From Paramecium tetraurelia (Eukaryota > Ciliophora > Oligohymenophorea > Peniculida > Parameciidae): a stretch of 64,000 bases of DNA. Positions 63,614-64,000 of this stretch are shown piece after piece. A model generated the notes under the pieces. It made no database searches. It was given only the letters and a program-made list of their open reading frames with translations, and was not told where the DNA came from. The stretch is taken from assembly GCF_000165425.1 (NCBI RefSeq), contig NW_001799011.1, positions 63,933-127,932 of the forward strand, read 5' to 3'. Each line of letters begins with the position of its first letter. Position 1 is the stretch's first letter. Made by a program: the position numbers and the translations under genes.

Positions 63614-64000
63614 TCATCTCTCCACATCAGTGTTTATCAATTTTGAAATCTCTCCATAACGACGCATAACCTCTATTCCAGATTCAGTTCTATTATCATT
63701 TAATTTACTAAGCAAACTTGCCATAAACATACTATTTGAATGTGCAATGTTGATAAACTCTCTTGATTCGTGGTAAACCACTTATAAGTAGAGTGATTTT
63801 GCATTTCAGATGATAGAGAAAATAATTTATCATATACAAGTAGAAAATAATTGTTATTTATTTATAAATTGTTTGTTAAATGGAATAATTTGATTCATTC
63901 AATCCGGTTAGTATTAGAAACATTCTTGTCAAGATCGAAAATATTGGTTTCATCAGTCCTAATAAATAGATTAGCTTATATTCCAACGTTCTGATGATGT
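63614..64000 (-). CDS. Unknown protein, 3' part only
   Basis: The gene ends at TGA 63614 and runs off the right edge. Clear coding segments on the minus strand: VVYHESREFINIAHSNS and SKLNDNRTESGIEVMRRYG near the end, and HQNVGIQANLFIRTDETNIF at the edge. The segment between (about 63795-63905) breaks the frame and must contain one or more introns I could not place. Its stop lies 29 bp upstream of the coiled-coil gene's start. No family recognised. Confidence 0.55.

Overview
The window reads as macronuclear DNA of a ciliate, most likely Paramecium (aurelia-type). Genes stay open only if TAA and TAG are read as glutamine and TGA as the sole stop. Nearly every gene carries introns of 22-29 nt, mostly GTA...TAG. 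The DNA is very AT-rich and densely packed, with spacers often under 200 bp. All gene models below were built by hand on this basis. I saw no tRNA, rRNA, transposon, virus-like element or CRISPR array.

Left half (1-34425): a head-to-tail array of four giant paralogues, all on the minus strand. One is cut by the window edge (<1-1220); three appear whole (1412-11861, 12117-22710, 23787-34425), each about 10.5 kb and roughly 3,450 residues. Each starts with a signal peptide. The bodies consist of short cysteine-rich units, and the three whole genes end in a hydrophobic tail right at the stop, as GPI-anchored Paramecium surface antigens do. Genes 2 and 3 are a patchwork of near-identical and diverged blocks, which suggests repeated gene conversion or unequal exchange. 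Some blocks also reach gene 1, and one links gene 1 to the partial gene.

Right half (35327-64000): compact single-copy housekeeping and ciliate genes on both strands. In order: an Asn/Arg-rich low-complexity protein (+); an unknown protein (-) divergent from an EF-hand-like protein (+); a PPIP5K/Vip1 inositol pyrophosphate kinase (+); an ANTH-like endocytic adaptor (+); DNA polymerase alpha subunit B (-); an unknown protein (+); a TPH-like coiled-coil protein (+); a small ORF (-) immediately downstream of a voltage-sensor/cyclic-nucleotide-phosphodiesterase fusion (-); a coiled-coil protein (+); ERO1 (+) convergent with ribosomal protein eS10 (-); a Polo-like kinase (+); a U2AF large-subunit-like splicing factor (+); a Brahma-type SNF2 remodeller (-); a second TPH-like coiled-coil protein (-); and the 3' end of an unknown gene (-) at the right edge. 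These do not form one pathway.

The two most interesting items are the voltage-sensor-PDE fusion, which could couple membrane potential directly to cyclic nucleotide breakdown, and the mosaic surface-antigen-like array. A caution: conserved genes between about 51 and 57.6 kb, and giant gene 2, contain several single-base frame breaks, most at homopolymers. These look more like assembly indels than true lesions, but that cannot be settled from the sequence alone.
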